Shown here piece after piece: positions 40,501-52,269 of a DNA stretch of 64,000 nucleotides. The translations under genes and the position numbers were made by a program. The DNA lies in the NCBI RefSeq assembly GCF_000003605.2, contig NW_003138320.1, forward strand, positions 996,302-1,060,301, written 5' to 3'. Within the stretch, counting starts at the first letter, position 1. The number at the start of each line of letters is the position of its first letter. The stretch comes from Saccoglossus kowalevskii. Taxonomy: Eukaryota > Hemichordata > Enteropneusta > Harrimaniidae. The notes below the pieces were generated by a model. It made no database searches and was not told where the DNA came from. It saw only the letters and a list, made by a program, of their open reading frames with translations.

Positions 40501-43500
40501 TTTTCAAACGTTTGGCTGCAGAGAATCACGTTAGGTAATATGTGAAGTACGGTCTATGTTTTTTGACAGGTCCACAGTTTACAGTCCTACAAGAGGCGGC
40601 CGTCACTATAGTTCCTGTGAGTACATGTGAAAGCATATGGAACTCGTTCAATCCGATTACTGATACAATGATGTGCGCAGGAAATGGTGCGCAAGGTTCT
40701 TGCGAGGTAAGCATGTACAGTGTCTTCAAAGATGTCCGTGGACCATTTTGGGTTCACTGCGAGATCCCGCGTTATGTGTGAAATAAAGTAAAAACAGGAC
40801 AAACCAACGTCATAGCCTCACATAGTAGCGTCCGTCGAAAAATCGTATGGGATTCGAAAAAATAATGCGAACGTATTTTGGGGGATATTTCCACGCTCAA
40901 TAATAAGCTATACAATTTTGACGAAGGTAAATTTTAATAAAGTAAGTTTATCTTAACGCAATATTCGATCCGCGCATTACGCGAGATCGGAAGTCTGAGT
41001 GAGCGGGAAGTAACCTATTGGTATTCTGCCGATAAGCACATTTCATCAGAAACTAAGAATTATGTTCGCTGTGCAATATAACAGGATTTTGTAGTGCTTT
41101 TTAAAGTTTTGTATTGTGTTAGTACTGTAGCATACCACTGTTAGGATTTTCGCAATGAACGCTGGGAGTGAAAGTGTATATTTTGTCAAACAGTTACTAT
41201 TATGCTCTCGTGAATGTCTTGCAAAATATGTTTCTATGGTGAAACTATTTTTTCATATATATAAAAAAATGTTTCGGTATTGTTATTAACATTGATTAGA
41301 ATTTTTTTAATAAAGTACGTTAATGGTATTTTTCTGATACATTCAATACATTGGACATTGGACCTGATCCAAATTCGTGCTCGCGAGTTACCGGTGTCGG
41401 CGCTGACATCTGCCGTTTCTTGGAGTTTAAGTTGTTCGCATTAGTGTCCATACGTTAAATGAACGAGTTTAATCAATTTTTATAATTTAATATGCAATTA
41501 TAGATGGAAAATATCACAATTATATTCATACTTTAATATACAATACTATATCATTTGGAAAATATTGATAATGAGAGATGTTCTGAAGATGTTTATATAT
41601 CATGTGACCTGATAATCATTGTCACAATCACACTGTTTTTAGGAATTTGTGCCCTTCAGGCAAAATGTACATATTTTATTACGTAACAAAACACTTCGCG
41701 ATAGGCGTCTTTTGTGGTATTATTTACGGGAAGTATTTGTTCACAATTTTGTAAACTGGCCTAGCAATTCCCATCACCCATTAGACAATGTCACAGCATT
41801 TCGGCTGTTTTTCAACAAATCTAAATCACTCTCGATAATTTTGATAATTTGAAGTTTTGGTAATTTTAAAGGGTATAAACGTACATTCACAAAAATACCC
41901 ATAAAATAGGAAAATTTAGTATATAGCTTTGACAAAAAAGCATTATTTTTCATAATAATGCATTTTTTCGATCTGTGTAACTACATGTGGAAATCCTAAT
42001 GAGATTCAAAGTTTAGTTGACAACTGTCGGTTTTGCAATATTAGGGTTTATCAACTTGTCCATGGAGGCTGCATTTTTTTTATATAAATATTGTATTCAC
42101 TGACATTTAGCAAAAGATTCACAGTTCTGTATCTTTTTCTTACTGATTTGACAACACTGTGTAGTGTAGATGTTTTTTTTTTTGTCGATTGCAGTCAGTT
42201 GTTTGTTTTGTGTTCTTGGAATGTACACAAATCAACAACGGTTAAATAAGTATATTATTTCCACTTAGAAAGCTAAAAGTCAGTTGTCCGAGCCGCAGAA
42301 CTAAAACATTCTGTCAGCCGTCGCCGTTCACAGAAGCGATATGATTTTACACATCGAAATTCAGAATCGCAAGTGTAGACATATTGCATAGAAATGAACA
42401 CTAAATACATCTATCCCAACCAGCAATCGAATCATCAATCTTCATGAGTGATGTAACTGGTATTTCCATCTAATGTATTTGCTTCTATTCCCACTATCAT
42501 AAAACGCTCAAGTGAATGTTGTCAAATTCGTATGTGTGCGTTGCTACAATAAAAAAACAGGAAATACATTCTGGGCTATTACCATTGTCAACTTGAATTT
42601 TTTAAGAGTAGAGGACTATTTATACTGGGGACGCGCCAGTAAGAAATTGTTAAAATTGTCCTATTGGCATACCAAAATTGAAACAGAAAATATTCTGTAT
42701 TCACTAAAAAAAACTTATGTTACGTTTTTATACTTACAACGAACTCGAAACAAAAGAAACAGTCCGATCCAAACAACCTGCGTCCTAGAAAATCGGGTCT
42801 TACCGCCCTTGCGTTTCCGAGCAAAAATACGTCGATGCCAAAAACGACCGATTTTCGCCAAATCTTCTATGATTTTTTGATAATATCATTAATTCAGTAA
42901 AAAACAAAATTGGCGATGTAAATCACTCTCGGCGATAATAGCCAAGGGACTGGATTTTCAAAAACATATTTCATATACAAGGTATATCAAAAGCAAAGTA
43001 TCAAAAGCATAATAATCTCATTTGCATAATTAATATTCATGAGCAATGAAAAACTCTTTTCAAACTGTGCTAAAATGATTTCTTATAGCTAACATTTCCA
43101 ACTACCATGTTTTGCACAGTTTCACTAAAAGGGCGAGTTTTTCATTGCTCATTAATATTAATTCATGCAAATGAAACGATTATTTCAGCCAATCGTGTCA
43201 TGCAACTCCCCCTGGATACGCGTTACTTATCATTATAGCTAATTTGCATATATATGATCTACAAGTTCCTTTCGGTTAACGCAGTTTATGTTAAAGTCAT
43301 CCGGTTACGTTATTCAGTTTAATAAATAGTTTTACATGTTTGGTTAATTAAATGAAATATACCAGTAGATGATTTGCGCTAGAAAAGAAAAATCTTTCAA
43401 AAATGTCAAAACATTGGATTATAAATAAATGACTAACTTTATAAAGTGACTAAAAGCATTGTGTTCTATGACTGTTAAACGCGGAGAATCGAATTCGCTC

Positions 43501-44436
43501 AAGACTGAAACATTTTAGAAATATTCACCGAAAATCAGATAAACGAAATTGTTTAGAAAATCCATTTGAGTGCAATTAGTGTTTAAAACGGGGAGTCGTC
43601 ACCTGCGCATGCGTCAGAATGCCAGAGCGTGTCATTGTTAACAAACAAGCGTCCTCCCGTAAGCTATTGCGTTTTTAGCGTGTGTTGTTATCGTCGCTTG
43701 GGACTCAATTTCCGCGCGTGCGCAGGTGACGACCCTCCCGCTTTAATATTTCGTTCCCAGCTAGTAGGTACGTAAACAAACCGATGTTTTTCCACAGTTT
43801 TAGTGTATCACGTGTGACATTACCTTGCACAACGCAGTCCCCGATAAAACTGTTAGCGATTCCACAGTAGTTAGACATTAATAATTAATATTAATAAATA
43901 AGTTCATTCAGCCATTTTCAGACTTGTAAACAAGTCTACCCATACACAGTATTGAGTACATTGTATTTAGGCAATGTTTAGACGAAGTATGTATACAATT
44001 TACAGATAAATATGTAGATGTTGACGATGACGATTGCGTTTACGTCTAGAAATTGACATGAACCATTGCCATTGCATATATAAGGGAGTTCATATGTGAA
44101 ACGGAAAGCTCAACTCAAATCCCAGTAGTACCTTCTATTATATTACATTTTCCATACTGGTCAAAACGTAAAACATTTTTTTTTATCTTGTAGGGCGATA
44201 GCGGTGGTCCAATGGTTTGTTTTGAAAATGGTGTCTGGGTGGCGCATGGCATTACGAGCTGGGGCACAGAACAATGTGGAGTAGACGGTATCCCGGATGT
44301 TTACGCTCGAATCAGTAGTATACACGCGCAAATCATGTCGATCATTTCTGGTGGTGGTGGTGGCGGTGGTGGCGGTAACGGTAATGGCGGGAATGGTAAT
44401 GGTAATGGTAATGGTAATGGCAAAGGCAAAGGTTAA
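34569..44436 (+). CDS. secreted S1A serine protease 2, paralogue of protease 1
   Basis: Coding exons: 34569-34640, 36288-36309 (22-nt microexon), 38019-38181, 39174-39433, 40570-40706 and 44194-44436 (TAA); phases 0,1,2,1,0; 298 aa. Signal peptide at residues 1-20, activation site Arg37|IVGG, triad His82 (TAAHC), Asp130 (DFALLRL) and Ser221 (GDSGGP). Cysteines pair as C67-C83, C161-C227, C192-C208 and C217-C246. The S1 pocket has Gly215 (189), Ser216 (190) and Asp253 (226), as in protease 1. The tail is nine Gly residues, then alternating Asn-Gly, then KGKG. Exon 4 is 260 nt in both genes. Introns are up to 3.5 kb and carry at least five MITE-like insertions. An adjacent tandem duplicate, probably secreted with similar specificity. 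Confidence 0.93.
34737..35055. mobile_element. MITE family C, copy 2
   Basis: About 320 bp with left end GACCATTTTCCGTTCACAAC and complementary right end near GTACGGAAAATCACCTA. The best preserved of the three copies, in intron 1 of protease 2. Confidence 0.8.
36810..37072 (-). mobile_element. composite MITE (segment B + family A arm), inverted
   Basis: Reverse complement of the arrangement near 14695-15062: the family A arm (GTTATTACGAGAATACCTCA, read on the minus strand) is followed by the GC-rich centre and then segment B. It lies in intron 2 of protease 2. It lacks about 155 bp present in the 14.7-kb copy, including the second palindrome arm. Confidence 0.7.
39551..39583. repeat. perfect 14-bp stem hairpin
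   Basis: CATGGAACTATAAA and TTTATAGTTCCATG are exactly complementary with a 5-nt loop. GGTCTGGAG repeats directly on both sides. In intron 4 of protease 2. Confidence 0.9.
40739..41022. mobile_element. MITE family C, copy 3
   Basis: Left end GACCATTTTGGGTTCACTGC, shared internal block GTATTTTGGGGGATATTTCC, right end near AAGTAACCTATT. It begins about 33 nt after the exon 5 donor of protease 2. Confidence 0.75.
43009..43184. mobile_element. foldback MITE, about 175 bp
   Basis: The left arm (TTTGCATAATTAATATTCAT, then GAGCAATGAAAAACTC) is complementary to the right arm (GAGTTTTTCATTGCTC, then ATTAATATTAATTCATGC). An inner pair, AAACTGTGC and GCACAGTTT, extends the stem. In intron 5 of protease 2. 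Confidence 0.75.
43583..43747. mobile_element. inverted-repeat element with GTCGTCACCTGCGCA ends
   Basis: GTCGTCACCTGCGCATGCG at about 43596 is matched in reverse complement by GCGTGCGCAGGTGACGAC at about 43716; AAAACGGG/CCCGCTTTAA extends the arms outward. In intron 5 of protease 2. Confidence 0.6.
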
Positions 44437-44541
44437 CCCGCTACTTGATCAACAGTCTAAATCCTATCACTTACGTTATCTCGCGAGATATACACCTATG
44501 TAATCTTGCGAGATTTCATCTACATGTAACGCACTGTGTGC

Positions 44542-44547
44542 AATAAA
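44542..44547 (+). terminator. poly(A) signal of protease 2
   Basis: AATAAA 106 bp after the stop codon, followed by a T-rich stretch, the expected layout for cleavage and polyadenylation. Confidence 0.7.
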
Positions 44548-47500
44548 CAATTTTCTTCCAAAATATTCCAGTCTTTTCTCATAAAATAAAAAAAAATGTT
44601 TCATACATGTTTCATGAAAGATTGCTTGGGAATGTGACAAATGAATATGACAGTGAGTAAAGAAATACAAACTAATTGATTTATGTCCAATGTGAAATCA
44701 AAATAAGTTATTGCGCCCTCACTGATATACGAGTTTAATTGGCATCGGTAATGGGAAAGTAAAAATACCATCGAGCTGGGGGTCTTTATGTAGTAGTATA
44801 CGAGTTTACGTGACAACGCGGACAGCTCGCAAGTTGTGTATCTTTCACCAGCGTAGTTATTTTCACGAAAACAATGTGAAAGTGAAATGTCCCTACCTTT
44901 TTTTATTGTTTAATATTCCTGTATGTTGATAAATAAAATGGACTGAAATTTGTTATTTACTGTGAATGCTGTTCTTGTCACAACCATCTGAGTAATCGTT
45001 TAGTGAAACAATGCAACACGCATGCGCAGCGGCTATTATGGTACGTACAATAACAGTCAGTGCACATGCGTATTAGTGTTTTTTTTCACTCACCGTCCAA
45101 CAAATTCTGTGCATGCTACAAAAAAATATTAATAATTTACAATAAATCATGATCTAATTCGGTCATCAACATTCAGTATCAAACAACAATATTACAAAAA
45201 TATGTTTTCGCCCATATTGCATCTTAACTATTAGTCAATATCACAAAAAGTTGAGAAGATAAATGTTTATCATTTATTAAATGATTCTTTTGAATACATA
45301 CATTACATTCATTTTAATTTGAGACGGCCATACATCCTCTCGAACAGAAAGCAAACATTTCCCTTTTCTACCGTATGTGGCACGCTTCACTGGTAGTGTA
45401 CGCGTAATTGCAAAAAAATAATGTGTGTGATGGCCGTCAATTCAGCAGTGAATGTAAGATGCGCTCAATACGTGAACGCCCTGGTGGTTCCTAGCCTAGT
45501 AAAATAGTGACTGTGCCATGGAATGTGTCAATGTAAATTGCCAATTAAATTTACTAAAACTAAATTTCGATAATTATGATATGGCTAAGATATTACGCTT
45601 TACCCATAATCCTTTGCTGGAGAATCAACATGGTGGACTACATAACACCGATAAAAAGTTAAATATCTAGAGAATGAAAAAAAAAGGATATAAAACTGTA
45701 AATTGAGTTCTGCTGAATTTTCTCTGAGAGCATTATCTTTGCTCGGATTTCCCTTTTAATGATTCTAGCTCTTCTAGAATCGATTATTATAACCTCAGAC
45801 AACCAGTAATATTGGTTATCCGAGTTTTAACACACGATTTAGATGATAAAAACTAAATATTAGTGTCAGACATTGGTCGTCGCAAAACCAGTTGAAGAAT
45901 TTCTTACGAAGGCAGACGATTCGAATATTCTTTGAAAGCCACAGAATGATTCAAGTTGATCAGTGAATATCTGCGTCCTGATTGGTTGAAAATGTAGGTC
46001 GTATAGGATTGCGTGAGAATTTATTTTGAACGAACTTATAGACCAACAGATAATCAAAACATACAGCGTACTTATGACAGTGTGGTCACATTAGGGTTGC
46101 CGATGCATTTGACTGGTAAGTGTTTATGGGTAAATCTGGCTACGGTATTATGCCGATTAAACTGGGTGGGTGATGTACTAGTATAAGGTACATTGCGCTT
46201 GGGAAAGAGGATATTCCAACTACTATATGCACAGGGCCTTAACGCCCTCGACCGAATAATTGCATGTGTCCCGTTTTTTTTTTATTTAGAAATTCCATTT
46301 TCCCTGGAACTGTAAAAAAATCAAATTATCGGCAATGAATCGTATTCTCCCATCCCAGTTGTTTACACACTCGCGATCGAAAATTAATTCGTCTCAACTC
46401 TTCAACTCTTATGTACCGATGAGGTGTACTTTGACCTGTACCTGCAATGTGAACTTAAACGTGTGTCAGCACTGACAACGTCGTGTGTTAAATGAGGGGG
46501 TGAAAAATATAATAAATATACCGACGTCCAACCCAGTGAAAAGTTCTTCAATCAGTCTAACAACATTGCCTTTTTTGACACAAATTAAATTGGCTTAAAT
46601 TGACGTTGATATTGTTTTAAAATATTTACTGTAAAATGAATGTGTTTTTTTTTGAAATTTGTGTTTACTATGTCAAAGCAATCACCGGTATTGTCCGCTA
46701 TCAATTTAAGTCCAGTATAAACTCATTGTAAATTGACCTCTAAGGGATACTTCAGGACATTGAGTGGGCGATTGTAGAATTTAAAGAAAAATATATGCAC
46801 ATAATAATTTTTTGAAAAAAGTAAATTCCACAGGGAAGATCACAAAACAAACATGTATTTATATAACAAATAATCCACAAGAAAAAAGCAAAAACAAATT
46901 ACAACATCACTATGAAGAAAATTAGCTCAAAAATAGATGACAAAATAATCTGCAACTAAATCTACCGCCAAGAGTTTCTAATGGTCAACTCCAAAAATTA
47001 AAGTCTTTCCGAAAAACTTTCCTTCTTTTGATGGGCGGTGGCTGGAAACTCGTTTAAAATTTTCAAAAACGCAAGTGGATAACGCGCTAATACATCATTT
47101 CTACAGATCGCACCATCTAATGGTAGGCTCTGTTTTGACGTCATTATGGCGTAATGGATAAAACCAAAGTCGTTCAAGTCGACAATCTGACAATGTAGCC
47201 ATAGTTTGCTGCACCCAAACACTATCTTGAGAGATAAGGAATCTGCCATCGTGGTCATTCATTCATTCACTAACTCACTCACTCACTCACTCAGTGGTCA
47301 GGCGTATCATAATTAATGGATTTTTTAAAGAACAATCATTGGTAAAATTGGTGTTTGGTACTACACTGGCCACGGGCAAGTAGTACTATGAAGAGGTCAT
47401 GAGAAAAAACACTGGGAGTCAAGTGTCTATCTCTCATGTGATTTTAAATAACTACTAGTATAACATATTTTGGAAACTTATATAGCAGAGTGTCGCAATT

Positions 47501-49145
47501 TCTTTTGTTCTATTGATGCATAGGTTTCATTGCTTTTTCGCATTGTGAATGATAATAAACACATTTTCCCACACATTTTTTTCTACTTCAACAGAATTTC
47601 AAAACTGAAACAAACGATCTAAACTGTAAACGCTACGATCACCATAGTCTTGTCAGCTGACAGCATTGCAATGCAATTGACAACCCCTTCAGTGACGAAA
47701 TACGCAAACATAATATCCTCGGTTAATTAAAATAATATCCTCGAAATTACACCAAATTTGGCAACAAGATGTTGCTTTTAATCATCGCGAGAAAATCATG
47801 CACTCTGTGCTGCCATCTTGGTTACCTCGATCGGCACCCATTCGCCAATGGTTTGCGATATCCAATTCTAAGGTACTATAAATGAGGTATTTCCAGGGGC
47901 CAGCGATCGTCTCATTTTATCGAGCTTTTCGCCTGCAGCTGGATAAAACCTGCTTCGATTTACCATAGTTTTCTTTTTAATGCGACTTAATTTGGAATTT
48001 GTTTTCTGTCGTATATAATTTGTGTCACCGGCGATTGAGTAGTTAAAGGGCGGTGGTCGTCGCCCCTGTTCGATCTGGGACTTGTGAAATACATCGTTGG
48101 TTAACATAAAATTCGAACATGCGCAGGTCGACGACCACAGCCCTTCATTACTGAAAATACTAGTAACTGTGTTTTGGCAAATCGAAATAGACAGGCATGA
48201 CGTTGCGTTGTGATACTTGGTATTGTCTCATTGTATTCGAATTTCAAAACGCCGTATTTCAAGTTGTATTGCTAACGAAAGCGGGTTACTATTCGATCAA
48301 TGCATTTTATTGTTTTAATAAAATGAGACACTTTTAAACGAAGCAATTTGAGCACCATTGGTTTAATTTCAATCGACACGTGCAGATGACAGTGTCCAAG
48401 CGTCATGGGATATTCATTCTATGTATTGTCATCTTTGTCATCAAATGAAATTTTCAATTTTTTTGAATATGAAAACTTTAAATACAAACATACAGACGAC
48501 TACAGATCAAAACAATATGAACGATTAGTTGTACCATTTATGTAGCAGTGACTCTTCATCTCTAGGGGGCGCTATTTATGAAACGGTATTCTTGAAATCT
48601 TTGTGATTATATTATTGGCGAAATCATGTTCACTTCAGAACAATACATTCGTAAACAATGTAAACAAATATCTGCTGCTTTATTTAAAAATCTGAATGCA
48701 AAATATTGCTGCACTGTAAAGTAAATTAGGCTCTGGTATTCACCAGTGGGTTCCCCGCCCTTTCCTCAGCGCGAGAAAGATCCGCAGACTTCTACGATGA
48801 AGTTGGAAAGTGTGAAGTCAGTCTGTGGTCGAGAATATCACGTCTGAAATTTCTTTAGAAATAATTTCCAACGGACGCAATTTATGTATGAAGCAATCAG
48901 TAGCACCCTGGGCTATATCCAGCCAAACTGGACTGATCACACAACGCGATCATTTCTAGGTATTCACTCCGCGAAGCCATTTTAGACGAAAGTCAATGTC
49001 ATCGTAAATTATCGTAAATTATCACAACGTGCCAATCACGCCGTGTTTCGATCGTGAGACCACGGTTACTACGGTTAGTAACCGTGATGAGACCTAATGG
49101 CGTTCACGAAGAATGGCGAGTACTTGGTCGACCAGTGTCTGCATA
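44548..49145. other. intergenic, no firm gene
   Basis: AT-rich DNA with an (ACTC)n tract at about 47262-47293 and a small inverted repeat at 48043-48149 (GTGGTCGTCG arms). A minus-strand ORF at 46998-47249 starts in good context (ACGATGGCA; MADSLSLKIVFGC) but has no recognisable domain. A 10-bp hairpin (CACGGTTACT / AGTAACCGTG) lies at 49061-49088. Confidence 0.45.
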
Positions 49146-49150
49146 TTACG

Positions 49151-49291
49151 CAGGGGTGGATACAAGATTTTTTTTATGGGAGGGAGGGTCCAAACTTTAA
49201 AATCGCCAGACTAAGTTAATGATTTTTTTATATTATACAAAAACAAATTGAATAAATTTTTAATCGAACCACCCCCCTAGATCCGCCACTG
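49151..49291. mobile_element. short MITE with CAGNGGNGGAT ends (hAT-like)
   Basis: The left end CAGGGGTGGATAC and the reverse complement of the right end CAGTGGCGGATCTAGGGG form short inverted repeats. TTACG is duplicated at 49146-49150 and 49292-49296. The end sequence resembles hAT-type MITEs common in marine invertebrates, but a 5-bp duplication is not the usual 8 bp, so the superfamily is uncertain. Confidence 0.65.
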
Positions 49292-49379
49292 TTACGTATG
49301 TAGTCGAGACAGGCGCTTGCTGACATTTTGATGATGGTTAGATCAATAAATTCCTGATTATTTTAGTTACTGCGATAGG

Positions 49380-51500
49380 TAGTAACTACATCATTGTCCT
49401 CCCACGAAGGAAATGGTTCAGGTCCGTGCAACCTTATCATCTTGACTTGAAGATACGTACGTTAAAGGTCGGTGGTTGTCGTGCAGCGCGTCTTCGAATT
49501 TCATGTAACCAAACAATGTATTTAACATGTGGTGTGTACGTCGCGATGAGTCCATATCGAACAGGACGCTGATTCTACTTCGGCAGTGACTCGTCGCACG
49601 CAATACGTGACCGTCCCAATGTTTTTTTAATTACATTTTTGGTGAGTCAATTAACCGTTCCAAAAATCCACCAGACCACGAGGCACGCTTAGGAATAATG
49701 TCCATTTCATGTGGTGAACTGCCATCATCGTAATATCGGGACTGCCAATTGATGTCTTTATTACACAAGCAGCGGAAAGATCCCAAACGCGTTATCAGAT
49801 AATAATCTACTCGGAAGCGAACAGCGGCCAGTAAATTCGTTAATAAATGATTGCAATGACATACCAGGTACGTGTTATAGGGGTTGTGCACAGGTGATAG
49901 CGCATGTAAAGAAACATGTGTATCTTTTGCTACGTATTTCTTCCATTGATTTTGTATATAAATGTCCCGTAAAATCGATACCTGTTATAGCAAAGGGTGG
50001 TGTAATATAATAACGATTTTTAAAGACTTTGTTACACACTCATGAATCATAATTTTACGTGTTTGTGTATCCAGTAATGTTTGCTCGAAAAAAAATGTGG
50101 GGGGCGCAACCCCTTCAAAATCAAGCCCCCTCAAAATGCAGGAAATAGCGTTTCAGAGGGTCTAGATTTCAAAATTGTTAAGAGGGTGCATGCCTCGGAC
50201 TTCCTAGTAAAGTCGTGCCTTTGGCGCATAGTTTGGTGACAGATCTCGCCCTCCATGCAACATTTCGTGCCGCCGCCCCTGGGTATTCCGTAGTAAAACC
50301 CATGTGTGGGTTGTGTCTGTAACTACCACGACACAGGACGTCTTCGTTATCTGTGAACAAGTTCAATTGTTGAACAACGGGGCAGGTTAATGATTGTTTA
50401 GTTGGAGTAAAGGTACGACGTCTCCGTCGGGGCATTGTTATATCAGTGACCCATTTCTACTGACGGCTTTAATGATTTGTTATTTTGGAGGCAATGGAAT
50501 GCTGGTATAGTTTGATTACCACTTCAAATTGCCTACAAATTGAAGTATGTCTAACAATTTATTTTAGTAGCGTCACTCTGCATTCGAATCAACGATTTCC
50601 AGAACTTGAATGAATGCATGGTCAATGCAAGGAATTAGCTAAGCAGTTGATTTGTCATGGGATGCAGCATGTGGTTAGCTATGATACATATATGTATCAG
50701 GTGCGATACTACGGTTCATTGTCCCATCATTCGTCCATTGGTCTATGCATGTCATCGTATTTTGCAATAAGTTCTGAGGTGAGTTGACGACTAATACACA
50801 TTGTGTGGCGTGTCGACACATCGTAGTTAAATGGTAATAGTGGTATGGTCTTCTTTCTAAGATAATTTGGTAGTGTATTTACCTTGGTCAATTGAGAAAT
50901 AGTAGTCACGTTTCCAAAGTTGTCTTCTATTCCAATAAGTCCGAATTCCCACGCGTTTTCGATATTAGCTTCGTTCTTAGGGTGAATATCAGGAATTATG
51001 TTTCTGGTTTTGCGTTTGACACCAGGAACACATTAGATGCTTTGAAATATTATTGTTTGTGGCTATGACTTATAAAATACGAATGTTATAGTGTCCATGG
51101 CTCAGATCACACCAGTCGGACCAGATAATAAGTCGCAAATGTTTGATGAATCTGTGATTGAACCAGTCATTCCCGAAATTACTTATGACCAATATAAGTC
51201 TGTCTCAAAACAGTATGTATGATCGATGATATCGAGTGTGCAAATGCTCTAATTGGTGTACTTCCGGCGAATTATGATTATTTAAACATCGCTTCAAATG
51301 ATACCCGGAAAGTTCATGAAAACCTAAATTAGTGAACATCTTTGCATTACAGGTCTTCTTCCCAAACATAGATAGTTTAACGTGTTCTTTACTCATAATG
51401 TTCACAGAGATTTCAAAAATGATTGACTGGTTTGCACGTTCATCTAACAGGGCAACATCATTGATTGGTGTGTGACTACATTATACGACACTAGTGCTGT
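49380..51500 (-). mobile_element. broken BEL/Pao-type LTR retroelement fossil
   Basis: On the minus strand, separated stretches recall parts of a BEL/Pao polyprotein in the right order: a protease-like region near 51300-51500, a pre-integrase region near 50300-50450, and integrase-region segments between about 49420 and 49900 (for example a SWSGGFLERL-like and a RPLTYVSS-like word). A reverse transcriptase region is not recognised and no LTR pair was found. It is clearly broken, with many breaks, and looks old. Confidence 0.55.
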
Positions 51501-51559
51501 CTCCAACAAGACCGGGTCGCTTTGCATTTTCCCTTGAGTTACTTAATTTTGGAAAAGGC

Positions 51560-52045
51560 AAAGTTAGGGGACGATTTTTCATTTAAATCTAAAAAAACTA
51601 ATACAATTTTCAGGGGGGGTGGTCTAATCAATTAGATTGTGATAGAGATTCGGATATAGTTGCCATGGAAACAACAATTTCGGGAATTATTTTCTATTTA
51701 TAACTCGAAACGATTTCCATGAAATTTTCAGGGGAGGTTGTCTTTGATGCAAATATCAATCAACTAAACATTGGTAGAGATGTAGATCGGTTTCCATGGA
51801 AACAACATTTTCGGGAATGAGTTTTCGTTGATAAATAATTCTCAGTAAATTTTCAGAAGAGGTTTTCCTGGGAACAAGTACCAATCGATTATATTTCACA
51901 AAAGCTGTGGATCTGGTTGCCAGGGAAATAGCAATTTCGGGAACGATCAAATATTTATAACATAAGAGTTATAGATTTTCAGAAGGGGCACCAATAAGTA
52001 AATGGTTGATTGGGATCCGAATCTCGTTGTCATAGAAATATGTAT
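51560..52045. repeat. diverged tandem array with X-box-like sites
   Basis: About four units of 110-130 bp, each with an ATTTTCAGRRGRGG block (51606, 51724, 51854, 51974) and a palindromic GTTNCCATGGAAAC-like block at 51659, 51790, 51916 and 52026. The last two are degraded. GTTTCCATGGAAAC at 51790 is a perfect palindrome matching the RFX X-box half-site arrangement. Confidence 0.7.
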
Positions 52046-52269
52046 TTTTAACATTGCCATCCTCTGATTCCATTAGTGAACAAACCTACACAAAAAAATA
52101 AAAAAAATAGGTAACTTCATCCTCGAGATTGCTATTGACCAGATATCAAAGTGTCAATCCTAAAATGTGAAATAAATGAGCTATTAAACCACTATCGAAC
52201 GATATTCTTAAATATGAACAGTCTTACCCCATTGATGCTTTATAAATATCGTTTTTAGCAATAATAATT

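Noticed and set aside
42512-42880. 122-codon ORF in intron 5 of protease 2
   Set aside because: No domain; amino-acid make-up fits translated AT-rich repeat DNA.
46998-47249. Minus-strand ORF starting MADSLSLKIVFGC in good context
   Set aside because: No recognisable domain, no splice partners; kept only as a note.
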